A stretch of 16,867 nucleotides of DNA, taken from assembly GCA_023480605.1 (NCBI GenBank), contig JAMCWS010000250.1:1-16867 (forward strand), given 5' to 3'. The stretch comes from a bacterium. Lineage in GTDB: Bacteria > Sumerlaeota > Sumerlaeia > MVZB01. Every line of letters starts with the position of its first letter. Positions within the stretch are counted from its first letter, which is position 1. This document shows, one piece after another, positions 1 to 8,203 of this stretch. Made by a program: the position numbers and the translations under genes. The notes beneath the pieces are model-generated. The model did no database searches and had not been told where the DNA came from. It was given only the letters and a program-made list of their open reading frames with translations.

Positions 1-92
1 ACGGCTGCGGATGGAGTAGGCGCCGGCCCACCATTTCACTTGATCTTGGATATGGGCAAACATAGTGTTTTGCGCAGAATGGTGTTCCCGCT

Positions 93-212
93 ATGGAGCC
101 GTTGCCGCAGACGTTTGTCGAAAAGGCCAACGAGTTCGTCCGCGACGAGGACTCGTTGCTGATCGTCGACGACACAACGCTGCCCCAGGAGGGGCATCAT
201 TCGGCCAGCGGG
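93..212 (+). pseudogene. IS701-type (DDE) transposase remnant
   Basis: A short open stretch encodes a peptide containing LLIVDDTTLPQEGHHS. This resembles the first catalytic Asp region of IS701-type transposases, where a (L/W)I(V/I)DDT-x-(L/F)PK-x-G-x-HS motif is usual. Only about 40 codons are recognisable. The frame is closed upstream by TAG at 63-65, and after the HS motif it runs into an Arg-rich stretch with no family likeness. The DDE core, both ends and any target duplication are missing, so this is dead. It lies just upstream of the GH95-like gene, so an old insertion may have reshaped that gene's promoter region. The family call rests on one motif recognised by eye. Confidence 0.5.
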
Positions 213-226
213 CGACACCGACGCAG

Positions 227-233
227 AAGGAGG
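227..233 (+). promoter_or_regulatory. Shine-Dalgarno site that sets the GH95-like start
   Basis: AAGGAGG lies 7 nt before ATG 241, the usual spacing. The in-frame GTG at 235 is only 1 nt downstream of this site and is therefore a poor start. Confidence 0.75.
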
Positions 234-240
234 CGTGGAC

Positions 241-2703
241 ATGGCTTGGTCACCATTGATCCCGATCGGCATGATGCTCGCAGCCGGGGCGGCAACCGAG
301 GCTGATGCCGGCGATTTCGATTCGACGGAGCGGGCGGCGCGTCACGCGATCCGGTGCGACAAGCCGGCGTTGTCGTTTTTCGAAGGTGGCGTTCTGGGCA
401 ACGGGGGAATGGGCGTGGTGGTCTGCACCCGGCCCGACGCCGTGGTGCTGCGGTTCGGTCACAACGAGGTCTGGGACATTCGCCTCGTAGAAAATACGAT
501 GGACAAACTTGGAACCTTCGATGAAGTGTGGGAGAAATTCAAGCAATCCAAGACCGATCCGGAAGCCAAAAAATACGTCGAACAATACAAGGTTATGGCG
601 CGCGAGCCCTATAGCAAGCCTTATCCGCGCCCCTGGCCATGCGGGTCGCTGGTGCTGGGCTTCGACCGCCGCCGCGCCGAGTTGCTTGGTCACCGCGTGC
701 GACTGGATGACGGAACGTGCGAGGTGCGATTCCTGATCGACGGCCGCAAAGCGCGGCTGGAGGTCACTCCCGAGATGGAACGCGACCGGCTGTGGCTGCG
801 GATGCTGGACGAGGGCGGCGCGCCGATTGCCGCTCCTTTCGACAGGACGGTGTGGATGCCCGAGCCTGGCATGCCGACCACGCAGGCATTCGAGCGTGAC
901 CGGCTGGGTTTTCGCCAGGTGCTCGCGCCGCTCAAGCCCAACCCGCAAAAAAACCGCGCCCTGCGCCTGACAGCAAGGTTAAACGGAACGATCGAATCTC
1001 CGGCGCAACCGGGAGCCGACGCGCCGCGTGGCTTTACGGCCCCCAACTTCGTTCCGGGCGGCGGGCCGTTCGTCGCGGTGGTCGAACTGGACCAGGGACT
1101 GGAGCGTGAAATCCCCGCCGGTCTGGCCGAACCGCCCGGAGCGAGTCCGGAAGCCGCAGCCGCGGCCGTGCAAACCACCCGCGAGAATTGGCGGGCTTAC
1201 TGGAACCGCTCGGGCGTAGCCTTGGATGACCAGGTCCTCGAGTCGATCTGGTATCGCAATCTCTATTTCATCCAGTGCTCGATGCGCCGGGGCGTGCGCT
1301 GCCCCGGCCTGTTCGGCAACTGGAGTTGGGGCAAGGTCGGCACCGCCTGGCACGGCGATTACCATCACAACTACAACCTTCAGCAACCGTTTTGGGCGAC
1401 CTTCTCAAGTAATCATGTCGACAGGCATGAGCCGTACGTCGAGCTGGTGGACTTTCTGATGCCCGTCAGCCGCCGTTGGGCGCGCGAATTCTACAGGCTT
1501 CCCGGCGCCTACTTTCCCCACAGCAGCTACCCGGTCGAGATGACCGTCATGCCCTACCCGGTGCCCGACTGGGGTTGGGAGGTCTGCGAGACGCCGTGGA
1601 CCGTGCAAAGCTTGTGGTGGCACTACTTGTATACGATGGACAAACGTTACCTGCGGGAGAAATTGTTTGAACCGATTAAGGCGGCCACGGAATTCCTCGA
1701 CGCCTACATGCGGCGACCCGAAGCGCACGGGCCTGATTCTCCCTTCAAGGACGGCCGGTTTCATATCTATCCGACCGTGCCGCCGGAACTTTACGGACTG
1801 GTTCCCAGCCTGGTAGCAAATGCCGACTGCCTGGTGGACCTGACACTCACCCGGTTCGTCTTCAAGGCGTACCTCGAGGCCTGCCGTGCGCTCGCGATCG
1901 AGGAGCGTGAGGCGGCGCTGATGGAGGATGTGCGGGAAATTCTAACCCATTATCCTGAATACCTCACGGCCGAGAGTCCGCGCGGCACCGTCTTTCTGGA
2001 CGCGGCGGCCTCGAACCCCGAGACGGTCTACAACACACCCAACCCGATGATGGCCGTCTTCCCCGGCGAGGAAATCGGGCTGCACTCACCGAAAGATGTG
2101 TACCAGATTGCGGCCAATACGTGGCTTAATCATCGCAACGAGGGCGGCAACGAACTGGTCTTCCAGAACTTACAGGGCGCGCGGCTGGGGGTGCTGAATC
2201 TCGAAAAATTCAAGCGACAGGTGAATTACTGCGCGCTCCCCAACGGCACGTGCGCCGACCTGGTGCTGCAGGTCGGGGGACGCTACTCCGAAGGCGGCAA
2301 TTTCGCCTTCATGGCCGACATGGGGATCTGGGTCGAGAACTTCAGCCTGCCGGCCGTCATCGACGAATGCCTGATGCAAAGCTATGCGGGCGAAATCAGG
2401 CTATTCCCGAATTGGACGAAGGCCAACGGCAATGCCCGTTTCCAAAGGCTGCGGGCGGTCGGGGCGTTCCTCGTTAGTGCCGCATACAAGGAGGGTAAGG
2501 TCGCCTGGGCGCGCATTGATTCCGAAGCCGGGTCAACGCTGACTCTGGTCAATCCATGGCCGAGGGCGGCGCGCGTGCGGCGGGGCGACCAGTCTGCGAC
2601 CATGACGGGAGAACGGTTGCATCTGGCGACCCGGCCGGGAGAGACGATCCTGTTGACTGATGCGGCAGAGACCAAGCAGCAAACGCAGGACCAGGCGGGA
2701 TAA
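241..2703 (+). CDS. GH95-like (alpha/alpha)6-barrel glycosidase, probably secreted
   Basis: A protein of 820 residues from ATG 241. Residues 1-25 are hydrophobic and end in an ADA-G-like cleavage site, but the n-region lacks Lys/Arg, so export is likely rather than certain. The N-terminal part (about 30-330) resembles the beta-sandwich of GH95 (alpha-L-fucosidase/galactosidase family), with the LGNGGMG motif near its start. The helical barrel follows: the Asn-x-Asn pair in HHNYNLQQPFW (N377, N379), the helix with SLWWHYLYTMDKRYL, and PPELYG with E516 where GH95 has its general acid. The C-terminal part (QSYAGEIRLFPNW, then LRAVGAFLVSA) matches the GH95 end well. GH95 normally has QxDGNFG; here the aligned stretch is IWVENFSLP, with Val698 where the catalytic Asp would be. 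The substrate may therefore not be fucose, or activity may be lost. The gene appears to be monocistronic. Confidence 0.8.
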   Translation: MAWSPLIPIGMMLAAGAATEADAGDFDSTERAARHAIRCDKPALSFFEGGVLGNGGMGVVVCTRPDAVVLRFGHNEVWDIRLVENTMDKLGTFDEVWEKFKQSKTDPEAKKYVEQYKVMAREPYSKPYPRPWPCGSLVLGFDRRRAELLGHRVRLDDGTCEVRFLIDGRKARLEVTPEMERDRLWLRMLDEGGAPIAAPFDRTVWMPEPGMPTTQAFERDRLGFRQVLAPLKPNPQKNRALRLTARLNGTIESPAQPGADAPRGFTAPNFVPGGGPFVAVVELDQGLEREIPAGLAEPPGASPEAAAAAVQTTRENWRAYWNRSGVALDDQVLESIWYRNLYFIQCSMRRGVRCPGLFGNWSWGKVGTAWHGDYHHNYNLQQPFWATFSSNHVDRHEPYVELVDFLMPVSRRWAREFYRLPGAYFPHSSYPVEMTVMPYPVPDWGWEVCETPWTVQSLWWHYLYTMDKRYLREKLFEPIKAATEFLDAYMRRPEAHGPDSPFKDGRFHIYPTVPPELYGLVPSLVANADCLVDLTLTRFVFKAYLEACRALAIEEREAALMEDVREILTHYPEYLTAESPRGTVFLDAAASNPETVYNTPNPMMAVFPGEEIGLHSPKDVYQIAANTWLNHRNEGGNELVFQNLQGARLGVLNLEKFKRQVNYCALPNGTCADLVLQVGGRYSEGGNFAFMADMGIWVENFSLPAVIDECLMQSYAGEIRLFPNWTKANGNARFQRLRAVGAFLVSAAYKEGKVAWARIDSEAGSTLTLVNPWPRAARVRRGDQSATMTGERLHLATRPGETILLTDAAETKQQTQDQAG

Positions 2704-2899
2704 TATCAATTGAGTCTGATGGGCTCTGTCCGGCAAAGGAGATATTCCCACCAGAGCCCTGTAGAAACGACCCGCTGGGCAAATGTCGCCAAGGTTCCGA
2801 TTCAGTAGTGATATCACTCTTGGATCGACCGCGTTCTGGTGGGTATGTCGCACTGTGGGCCGAAGGTAACTCCCGATCGGGTCGGTCCGGCGAATCAGA
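2704..2899. other. Intergenic stretch after the GH95-like gene
   Basis: No gene is visible. A perfect 8-bp inverted repeat, GGGCTCTG (2721-2728) with CAGAGCCC (2752-2759), has a 23-nt loop and no following T-run, so it is at best a weak terminator for the GH95-like gene. Confidence 0.5.
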
Positions 2900-3073
2900 T
2901 TACAGGTCGCCGACGGCCCAGCGGATGCCGTTCACGAGCAGGTTCGTGAAGGAAGGCACGGCGAAATCTTCGGAGTGGCCCAGAGTGGTGGTGAAGACGC
3001 GTGCGCCGTTGTGTTCCCGCGTCCAGGCCACCGGGTTTTCCTGCGGCGGGCGTTCGGGATCGACCGGCACGCC
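2900..3073 (-). pseudogene. ThuA-like domain protein, C-terminal remnant
   Basis: Read leftwards, 57 codons end at TAA (2900-2902). They encode a recognisable ThuA-like (trehalose utilisation family, glutamine-amidotransferase-like fold) C-terminus: ENPVAWTREHNGARVFTTT, then LGHSEDFAVPSF and LLVNGIRWAVGDL. The pattern PVAWT...RVF.T.LGH..DF...F..LLVNGI.WA is characteristic of this family. The frame is closed at the N-terminal side by TGA (3074-3076). The few codons beyond it (EPIL) may still belong, in which case TGA could replace a Trp codon, but further upstream there is no likeness. Family members are several times longer, so this is a truncated, dead gene. It faces the same way as the broken SBBP gene next to it. 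Confidence 0.7.
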
Positions 3074-3139
3074 TCAGAGGATCGGCTCACTTGGCGGGGT
3101 GAGGGGCAGGATAGCCGACCTTAACAATCCGACTGCCTG

Positions 3140-3153
3140 GTGCCGGCCGGCAC
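3140..3153. repeat. 14-bp perfect palindrome
   Basis: GTGCCGGCCGGCAC is fully self-complementary and lies between the ThuA remnant and the end of the SBBP pseudogene. It has no loop or T-run, so it is unlikely to be a terminator. Its role is unknown, and chance in GC-rich DNA is possible. Confidence 0.4.
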
Positions 3154-3239
3154 GATTGCTTCCCCAATGTTGGCTTACCCGAATCGTGGCCTTGCAAAAA
3201 ACTCCTCCATGCGGCCGATACACTTTGATCACGTCACCG

Positions 3240-4586
3240 TCAGTAAAAATTCCACGACCTTGAATCGACAGCCTCCGGGCCCGACTGATAGATGACGTCG
3301 AGTTGGGTGATAACGCCGTTTTGCGCATCCACGTTCGCCTCGGGCGGCCTGATCCAGTCATCCACGTAAAGAAACTCGATGGTAATTCGGCCGCCGGTGA
3401 GGCCCGAAAAGATGGCGCCGCTTTCGAGCCAGTCGGTCGTTCCCACCGGGCGCCAATGTGCACCGGCCGCCACCGCGGCCTCCGGCCCGATCATCACCCG
3501 CACGGCGCCGACGTCGCAAATCTTGAGCAGGAAACCGTCGACATTATCGCCGAAGTTTGTGTCGAAGCCGCCGGCGGTCCAACCCGGTGAATTCGTACGT
3601 CCGGTGACGTAAACCTCTCCCGCCGGCCCGGCCGTGACGGCACGCTCTTCGTCGCTGTCGGACCCGCCGAGATAGGTCGACCACACCGCCGTGTCGGTCG
3701 GCGAGAGCTTGACCAGGAACGCGTCCATGCCGCCCTTGCGTGTCGTGTCGTAATTGCCCGCGACCCAGCCGGAAGATTTGGTCGAGCCGGTCACGAGCAC
3801 TTCGCCCGCCGTATTGACATCGATCCCCAGACACGCCTCGTTATCCACGCCACCCAGATAGGTGGACCACATCTGCCATCCCCAGGTCGAGATCGCGATG
3901 GCGAACGCGTCGGAGCCGCCGCCGAAACTCGTGTCGAAGCCGCCCGAGGTCCAATCGACCGAAGTGGTCGTCCCGGTGATGAACGTCTGACTGGTACTCG
4001 CCGTGGCGATGGCGGTCGCGTAGTCATCGCCGGCGCCGCCCACTTAAGTGCCGCATCGCGTCCGCCCGGCCGAGTAGAGTTGCAGCCAGAAGGCGTCGAC
4101 CCCGCCGTTGTAACTGGGGTCGTAGCCGCCCGAAATCCAGCCGGCGGTTTTGGTATTACCGGTCAGGTGGATATCACTACCGGCGAAAAGCCCGACGCCG
4201 GCGCCCCAATCGTCGCCGGCCCCGCCGATATAAGACGACAACTGGTGGGCGCCGTCGAGCGAGAGACGAACGAGGAACGCGTCGTCGCCGCCATTGTAAC
4301 TGGGGTAAAAACCTCCCGAAACCCAGCCGGCCGAATGCGTCCGACCGGTAACGAAGAGGCACGATCGCGCATCGCTGACCGCGATGGCCAACCCCTCGTC
4401 GTCGCCGGCGCCCCCCAGGTACGTGGACCAGAGATGCGTGCCGCCGGGGGACATTTTCGCGACGAAGATATCAGCCGCGCCATTCCATTCCGTGTCGGCA
4501 CCGCCCGACACCCAGCCCGGTGACGTGGTGCGCCCAGTCACGTAGACGTGGCCGGCGCCATCCAGCGCGGCGGCATTCACCTCACC
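3240..4586 (-). pseudogene. SBBP beta-propeller repeat protein, broken by an in-frame stop
   Basis: Read leftwards, about 448 codons form one frame interrupted by TAA at 4044-4046. Both sides of the stop carry the same tandem repeat of about 60 residues (SBBP type, STYLGG..DD...A..., then VTGRT.S.GW.SGG.D, then DAFLVKL). Six copies can be counted. The stop falls exactly at the conserved Tyr: CGT-stop-VGGAGDD against WST-Tyr-LGGAGDD elsewhere, so one or two base changes of a Tyr codon explain it. After the repeats comes a C-terminal domain of about 95 residues (VRVMIGPEAAVAAGAHW, then ITIEFLYVDDW), ending at TGA 3240. There is no signal peptide and no start with a ribosome site. The repeat likeness begins near 4586, where the frame meets the oppositely oriented subtilase fragment. 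Such repeats are usually extracellular; with the N-terminus lost, this copy is probably dead. Confidence 0.8.
3519..4586 (-). repeat. Six tandem SBBP repeats (about 180 bp unit)
   Basis: The repeats show in the protein rather than as exact DNA copies. Each unit runs from a WSTYLGG-like strand through a VTG-x-T strand to a GW(V/T/I)(S/A)G turn, then DAF.(V/L)(K/R)L. The first unit, at the 4586 side, is incomplete. The DNA copies are diverged and have no spacer structure, so this is not a CRISPR array. Confidence 0.75.
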
Positions 4587-4593
4587 ACGCTCG

Positions 4594-4898
4594 AGTATAC
4601 CTTTCCATCCGGCCCGCCCGACTACGACATCGATGCTCCGGAGGCGTGGGCGGTGACAATGGGCGATCCGGACCTAATCATCGCCGTGCCCGACACGGGC
4701 GTCGGCCTCACCCATCGCGAAACGGAAGGACGCCTCTGGACCAACGCGGCCGAGGCGGCCGGCACGCCAGGCGTAGATGACGACGGCAACGGCATCGTCG
4801 ACGACTTGCACGGCGCCGATTTCTGCACGCTTGGACGCGCGCCCGACGCCGGCACCCCGAGCGACGACGGCGGCCACGGGACGGGGGCGGCCAGCACC
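4594..4898 (+). pseudogene. Subtilisin-like (S8) protease, N-terminal catalytic fragment
   Basis: The stretch encodes the start of an S8 peptidase domain: DYDIDAPEAWAVTMGDPD, then LIIAVPDTGVGLTH with the catalytic Asp codon at 4692-4694, then GVDDDGNGIVDDLHGADF, then DDGGHGTGAAS with the catalytic His codon at 4875-4877. In family members HGTHVAGTIAA normally follows. Here likeness stops after HGTG, and the frame ends at a TGA near 4980 with unrelated sequence. The oxyanion Asn and catalytic Ser are missing. No signal peptide or propeptide precedes it: upstream, the frame runs into the opposite strand of the SBBP gene. Many extracellular subtilases carry SBBP-type repeats behind the protease domain, so this may be the lost front half of the neighbouring gene, now in inverted orientation. 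Confidence 0.75.
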
Positions 4899-4943
4899 AA
4901 TGACACCGGAGAAGCCCGCGTGTTCCCATATCCCGCTAACCCA

Positions 4944-4958
4944 CCGGCTGAAAGCCGG
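4944..4958. repeat. Short hairpin, 6-bp stem, between the subtilase remnant and the pump gene
   Basis: CCGGCT-GAA-AGCCGG is a perfect stem with a 3-nt loop. AGCCGGCT recurs at 4970-4977. It lies about 70-85 nt beyond the stop of the leftward efflux operon and could mark its 3' end, but there is no T-run on either strand. Confidence 0.4.
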
Positions 4959-5028
4959 GGGCAAGGAAGAGCCGGCTGAAGCAGGCTAAACAGACATCCT
5001 GCAAGAATAAAGACGCCATGTATGGTAA

Positions 5029-8000
5029 TCAGTCGTGCGGGCCGATGCGCTGGGCGACCCTGGAGCCGCGGATGCCGACCAGAACCCGGTAGAGCGTCGG
5101 GGTGGCCACCAGCGAAAGCAGCACCGAGATGCAGAGCGCGCCGATGACGGCGATGGCCAGCGGCTTGAGCATGTCGGCGCCCGAGCCGATACCGTAGGCC
5201 AGCGGCAACATGCCCAACGCAGCCGCCATCGAGGTCATGAGAACCGGACGCAGACGTCGCCGACCCGAACGCACGAGGGCTTCGTCCAGGCTCATCCCCT
5301 CGGCCTCCAAGTGCTCGACGTAATCGAGCATCAGGATGCCGTTCTTGGCGACGATGCCCACGCCGATGATGGCTCCCAGGAACGAGACGACGTTGAGAGT
5401 CGTGCGCGTGGTGTAGAGGGCCATGATCGTGCCAAAGATGGCCAGCACGGCGCCGAAGACGATCGCGATCGGTTCGGAGAAGGAGCGGAACTCGATCAGG
5501 AGCACCGTGAAAACGAGCATGATGGCCATCGCCAGGACGATCATAAGGTTGCGGAAGGATTCCTGCTGTTGCTGAAATAGGCCGCCCAATTCGATCGTGC
5601 CGGGCGGAATGGTTTTGTCCTTGGCCAAGACCGATTGGATCTCGGCCATGGCGCTGCCCAGGTCGCGGCCTTCGAGACGCGCCGTCACCGCCACATCCTG
5701 GCGCATGTCTTCGCGACGCAACTCGAGCTGACCGGGCTCTTCGGCGACGTCGGCCAGTTGGGAGAGTTTCACCACTGCGCCCCCCGGCGTGCGCAGGGGG
5801 AGTTCCTTGAGGCTGTCGATCCTGGCGATACGGGCAGGATCGGCGAGCACGCGGATGTCGATCACGCGGTCGCCTTGCAAGACCGACGAGGCCGTGCGGC
5901 CGAGCATGGCCGTGTTGACGGCCGCGGCCACATCGTCGGCGGTGAGACCGAAGCGCCGGGCGTCGAGTTCGCGAATATGGAGACCGATGGATTGGCCGGT
6001 ATAGACCAGCCCGTTGAAGGTGTCGACTACGCCGCGCACTTTTTGAATTGCCTCTTCCACCTCGGGTGCTTTCTTTTTCAGGTAACCGATGTCGGTGGAG
6101 TAGAGTTTTATTTCAATGGGTTTGGGCGCCCACATGAGATCGCCGATGAGATCACCGAGAATACCGGGGAATTCCCAGTCGATCCCCGGTACGGCGGCCT
6201 TGAACTGGCCGCGCAACTCGCTGATGACGTCGGCGGTCTTTCGCTTGCGATCATTCTTGAGCTTGACGAGGAAGTCGCCAGTGTGGGGCTCGGCGATGGC
6301 CAGCGCCAGCCGCGCGCCCGTCCTCCGCGAGTAGCTCTCCAGATCGGGCGTTGCCTTGAGAATCGCCTCGGCTTGCATCAGTTGGCGGTTGGTTTCGGCA
6401 AGGCTCGTGCCCGGAGGCGCCTTGTAGTCAATGACGAAGCCGCCCTCATCCATGGCCGGCAGGAACTCGCTTTCGAGGCGCGTGTAGAGTTCCACCCCGG
6501 CCAGCAGGATAAGGACGCAAAATCCGAGCGTGATCCAGCGATGGCGCAGGGCCACGCGCACGGCAAACTCATATACACGGATCACGGCGCGCATGATGAA
6601 GCCGCCCTCGTCGGCCTTGTGTCCCCCGCCGTGGCGTTCGTGTTCGCTACCCATGAACCATGCCGCCAGTGACGGGGTGAAGGTGACGGCGAGCACCAGC
6701 GAGGTGAGGAGCGCCACCACCATCGTCAACGCCAGGGAACGGAAGAAGACGCCCGTAAGGCCGTCGAGAAACGCCAGTGGAATAAACACGACCACGGGAG
6801 TAAGCGTCGAAGCCACAAGAGGCTTGAATATCTCACTGACAGCCGATTCCACGGCGGCGATCCGTGGCAGGCCGCTGCGGACGCGAGCGTGGATCGCCTC
6901 CACCATGACGATGGCGTCGTCGATCACAAGGCCGATGGCCGCGGCAATCCCCCCCAGTGTCATGAGGTTAAAGCTCAGATCGGCCGTGCGCATCGCCAGC
7001 AGCGTGATGAGAACCGTTACCGGTATGACCAGGGTCGCCACGAGCGTCGTCCCCACGTCTTTGAGGAAAAGGAAAATAATCACGACCGAAAGAATCAGGC
7101 CGAAGATGATTGCCTCCCAAACGCTCTTGACCGACTCGCGCACGATCACCGACTGGTCGTAATAGAAGGCCAGCTTCATGTCGGGGGGCAGTTCGCTCTT
7201 GAGCGCCTTGAGTTCCTCCTTGAGACGCTTGGCGATCTCCAGCGTGCTGCCGTCGGGCTGGCTGCGGATGTTGAGCAGAACCGCCTTCTCGCCGTCGGCG
7301 GTGACGACGTTGAAGACCGGCTCGGGGCCGCGCTCGACACGCGCCAAATCGCCGACGCGGATCGGGTGTCCTCCGGCCACCTTGACCGTGAAATTCTCGA
7401 TGTCCCTGGGAGTTTTGATGCGCCCGTCGATGACGGTGAGGTAAAGCGTGTGATTTTCCTCGTGCATGCCGGCCGGTGCGATAAGGTTGCTCTTTTCCAG
7501 CGCGTCGGTGATGTCGGTCAAACTGAGCCGGGCCGCGGCCAGGCGAAGGGGGTCCACGACGACGTGGTATTCCGTGGCGCGGCCGCCGACCAGGTCCACG
7601 CGCGCGACGCCCGGTATGCGGAGGAAGCGCAGTTTGAGATTGTAGCGTGCCGTTTCCCAAAGGCTGGTAATGTCACGGGTCGGGCTGGTGAGACTCACGC
7701 CAATGATTGGAAAGGCCGAAAATGTCATGCGGAATACGTTGGTGGCGGCCGTCGCCGGCAGCGTGCTGCGGATCTGCCCGAGACGGCTTAGGACATACAG
7801 CTCCGACTGGACCATGTTCACGTCCCAGTTGAAGAAGACGTTGACTTCGGCCGAGCCGCGCCCGGTGGCCGAGCGGATCGTTACCGAGCCGGGGATGTCC
7901 TTCATCGCCTCCTCGATGGGGCGCGTGATGCGGGCCATCATCTCGTCGGCCGGCATGACGCCGTTGTCCACCAGGATCGCCACGCGCGGGAAATTGGTCT

Positions 8001-8181
8001 GGGGAAAGACCGACGAGGGCAACTTATAGGCAGCGTAGACCCCGCCCAGGCAGAGCGCCAGACTGATGAACGTGATGGCAATGGCATGGCGCGTGGCAAA
8101 GTGTCCAAGGATCGACCGCCGGGGCTGGGCCAGTGACTGCGCGATCTCTTGTGTGCGCGGAGATGTTTCGAGGGTGGTCAT
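5029..8181 (-). CDS. RND efflux pump, inner-membrane permease (HAE/AcrB-like)
   Basis: A protein of 1050 residues, the normal RND length. It is the proton-driven pump subunit of a tripartite exporter in the inner membrane. Visible parts: TM1 near 32-53; a first porter domain starting KLPSSVFPQTNFPRV; TM2-TM6 from about 350; the TM4 motif GLVIDDAIVMVE with D421/D422; TM7 near 548-566 followed by FLPAMDEGGF; the second porter domain; and TM8-TM12 with GIVAKNGILMLDY (K946). The Asp pair plus Lys is the proton relay of AcrB-like pumps. Classic CzcA/CusA metal pumps differ around the TM4 motif, so the substrate is open. A cytoplasmic loop after TM6 carries H514, H517 and H521 (SEHERHGGGHKADE). The start ATG 8181 has GGGAG 7 nt upstream, and only 22 nt separate it from the membrane fusion protein gene, so it is the last gene of the operon. 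Confidence 0.95.
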   Translation of the reverse strand: MTTLETSPRTQEIAQSLAQPRRSILGHFATRHAIAITFISLALCLGGVYAAYKLPSSVFPQTNFPRVAILVDNGVMPADEMMARITRPIEEAMKDIPGSVTIRSATGRGSAEVNVFFNWDVNMVQSELYVLSRLGQIRSTLPATAATNVFRMTFSAFPIIGVSLTSPTRDITSLWETARYNLKLRFLRIPGVARVDLVGGRATEYHVVVDPLRLAAARLSLTDITDALEKSNLIAPAGMHEENHTLYLTVIDGRIKTPRDIENFTVKVAGGHPIRVGDLARVERGPEPVFNVVTADGEKAVLLNIRSQPDGSTLEIAKRLKEELKALKSELPPDMKLAFYYDQSVIVRESVKSVWEAIIFGLILSVVIIFLFLKDVGTTLVATLVIPVTVLITLLAMRTADLSFNLMTLGGIAAAIGLVIDDAIVMVEAIHARVRSGLPRIAAVESAVSEIFKPLVASTLTPVVVFIPLAFLDGLTGVFFRSLALTMVVALLTSLVLAVTFTPSLAAWFMGSEHERHGGGHKADEGGFIMRAVIRVYEFAVRVALRHRWITLGFCVLILLAGVELYTRLESEFLPAMDEGGFVIDYKAPPGTSLAETNRQLMQAEAILKATPDLESYSRRTGARLALAIAEPHTGDFLVKLKNDRKRKTADVISELRGQFKAAVPGIDWEFPGILGDLIGDLMWAPKPIEIKLYSTDIGYLKKKAPEVEEAIQKVRGVVDTFNGLVYTGQSIGLHIRELDARRFGLTADDVAAAVNTAMLGRTASSVLQGDRVIDIRVLADPARIARIDSLKELPLRTPGGAVVKLSQLADVAEEPGQLELRREDMRQDVAVTARLEGRDLGSAMAEIQSVLAKDKTIPPGTIELGGLFQQQQESFRNLMIVLAMAIMLVFTVLLIEFRSFSEPIAIVFGAVLAIFGTIMALYTTRTTLNVVSFLGAIIGVGIVAKNGILMLDYVEHLEAEGMSLDEALVRSGRRRLRPVLMTSMAAALGMLPLAYGIGSGADMLKPLAIAVIGALCISVLLSLVATPTLYRVLVGIRGSRVAQRIGPHD

Positions 8182-8203
8182 GGCTATTCTCCCGTGCGGC
8201 GCC

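Noticed and set aside
2721..2759. Intrinsic terminator after the GH95-like gene
   Set aside because: The stem is only 8 bp with a 23-nt loop and no T-run follows.
3074..3076. TGA in the ThuA-like remnant as a selenocysteine codon
   Set aside because: There is no hairpin of the right kind and no catalytic Cys/Sec position known there. Upstream likeness also ends, so a nonsense change in a dead gene is simpler.
2808..3263. Plus-strand open frame of 151 codons
   Set aside because: Its central part is antisense to the ThuA-like remnant, and it has no recognisable motif of its own.
3519..4586. CRISPR or DNA-level satellite array
   Set aside because: The periodicity is in the protein (SBBP repeats of about 60 residues); the DNA copies are diverged and there is no repeat-spacer structure.
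5035..7791. Long plus-strand open frames of 345 and 300 codons opposite the RND gene
   Set aside because: They lie wholly antisense to a well-conserved pump gene, are rich in His, Asp and Arg as expected of shadow frames, and show no family motif.
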